Part shown: piece by piece, positions 5,951 to 6,004 of the stretch
How the letters are laid out: every line of letters begins with the position of its first letter
How positions within the stretch are numbered: position 1 is the first letter of the stretch
Source of the DNA: Deltaproteobacteria bacterium
Lineage (GTDB): Bacteria > Desulfobacterota > DSM-4660 > Desulfatiglandales > B25-G16
DNA length: 6,004 nucleotides
Reading direction: 5' to 3'
Assembly (NCBI GenBank): GCA_003646935.1
Contig: QMLW01000141.1
Location: 1-6,004, forward strand
Translations under genes and position numbers: made by a program
Notes under the pieces: generated by a model
The model's database searches: none
Told to the model about the DNA's origin: nothing
Seen by the model: only the letters and a program-made list of their open reading frames with translations

Positions 5951-5980
5951 TTGACAAACCCCTCCACCCTGGGGTATGAA
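5951..5980 (+). promoter_or_regulatory. Predicted rightward promoter with dyad in the spacer
   Basis: A perfect -35 TTGACA (5951-5956) is followed after 18 bp by TATGAA (5975-5980, 4 of 6 to consensus). The spacer holds an inverted pair ACCCC (5958-5962) and GGGGT (5971-5975), with outer CA/TG pairs at 5955-5956 and 5977-5978. A long spacer with a centred dyad recalls MerR-type promoters, and the C-run/G-run pattern also recalls CsoR/RcnR-type metal operators. The gene it would drive lies beyond the right edge. Confidence 0.45.
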
Positions 5981-6004
5981 GGGGCGGCTTTTACTCACAC
6001 CCGA

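Overview
The window looks like ordinary chromosomal DNA of a Gram-negative bacterium. Evidence for an outer membrane is a YfaZ-type outer-membrane protein, a MlaC-type periplasmic lipid carrier and an RND-type exporter. A B12-binding radical SAM enzyme and the nickel-pincer cofactor gene larB suggest an anaerobic or metal-rich lifestyle. My best guess is a deltaproteobacterium (Desulfobacterota or a relative); this is inference from gene content, with no marker gene to prove it. No tRNA, rRNA, CRISPR array, transposase or phage gene is visible. || Layout: (1) 1-716 (+) is the C-terminal part of an RND/MMPL exporter cut by the left edge, followed by 809-1465 (+), a MlaC-like periplasmic protein. 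The two are probably one lipid- or hydrophobe-trafficking unit. (2) 1484-3337 (-) is a compact convergent set read dtd, then a DUF218/YdcF-like membrane protein, then yfaZ, with gaps of 17 and 52 nt. (3) 3338-3615 is a divergent intergenic region with a 13-bp direct repeat and an 88-bp nested palindromic element. (4) 3616-4977 (+) is a cobalamin-binding radical SAM protein ending in a strong intrinsic terminator (4981-5044). (5) 5043-5792 (-) is larB, converging on that terminator. (6) 5793-6004 is a non-coding regulatory region: an extended -10 promoter for larB, a mirrored -10 box facing right, a 10-bp palindrome, and a TTGACA promoter with a dyad in its spacer that points out of the window. 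|| How the genes work together: the exporter and MlaC-like protein plausibly move a hydrophobic molecule between the membranes. Dtd is a cytosolic proofreading enzyme, here co-oriented with two envelope proteins of poorly known function. LarB makes the first intermediate of the nickel-pincer nucleotide, but no larC or larE lies in the window. The radical SAM protein has no recognisable pathway partner here, so its substrate cannot be inferred. || I found no clearly new multi-gene system. The most interesting items are the dense regulatory region at the right end, the composite palindrome at 3425-3512, and the isolated B12-radical SAM gene.
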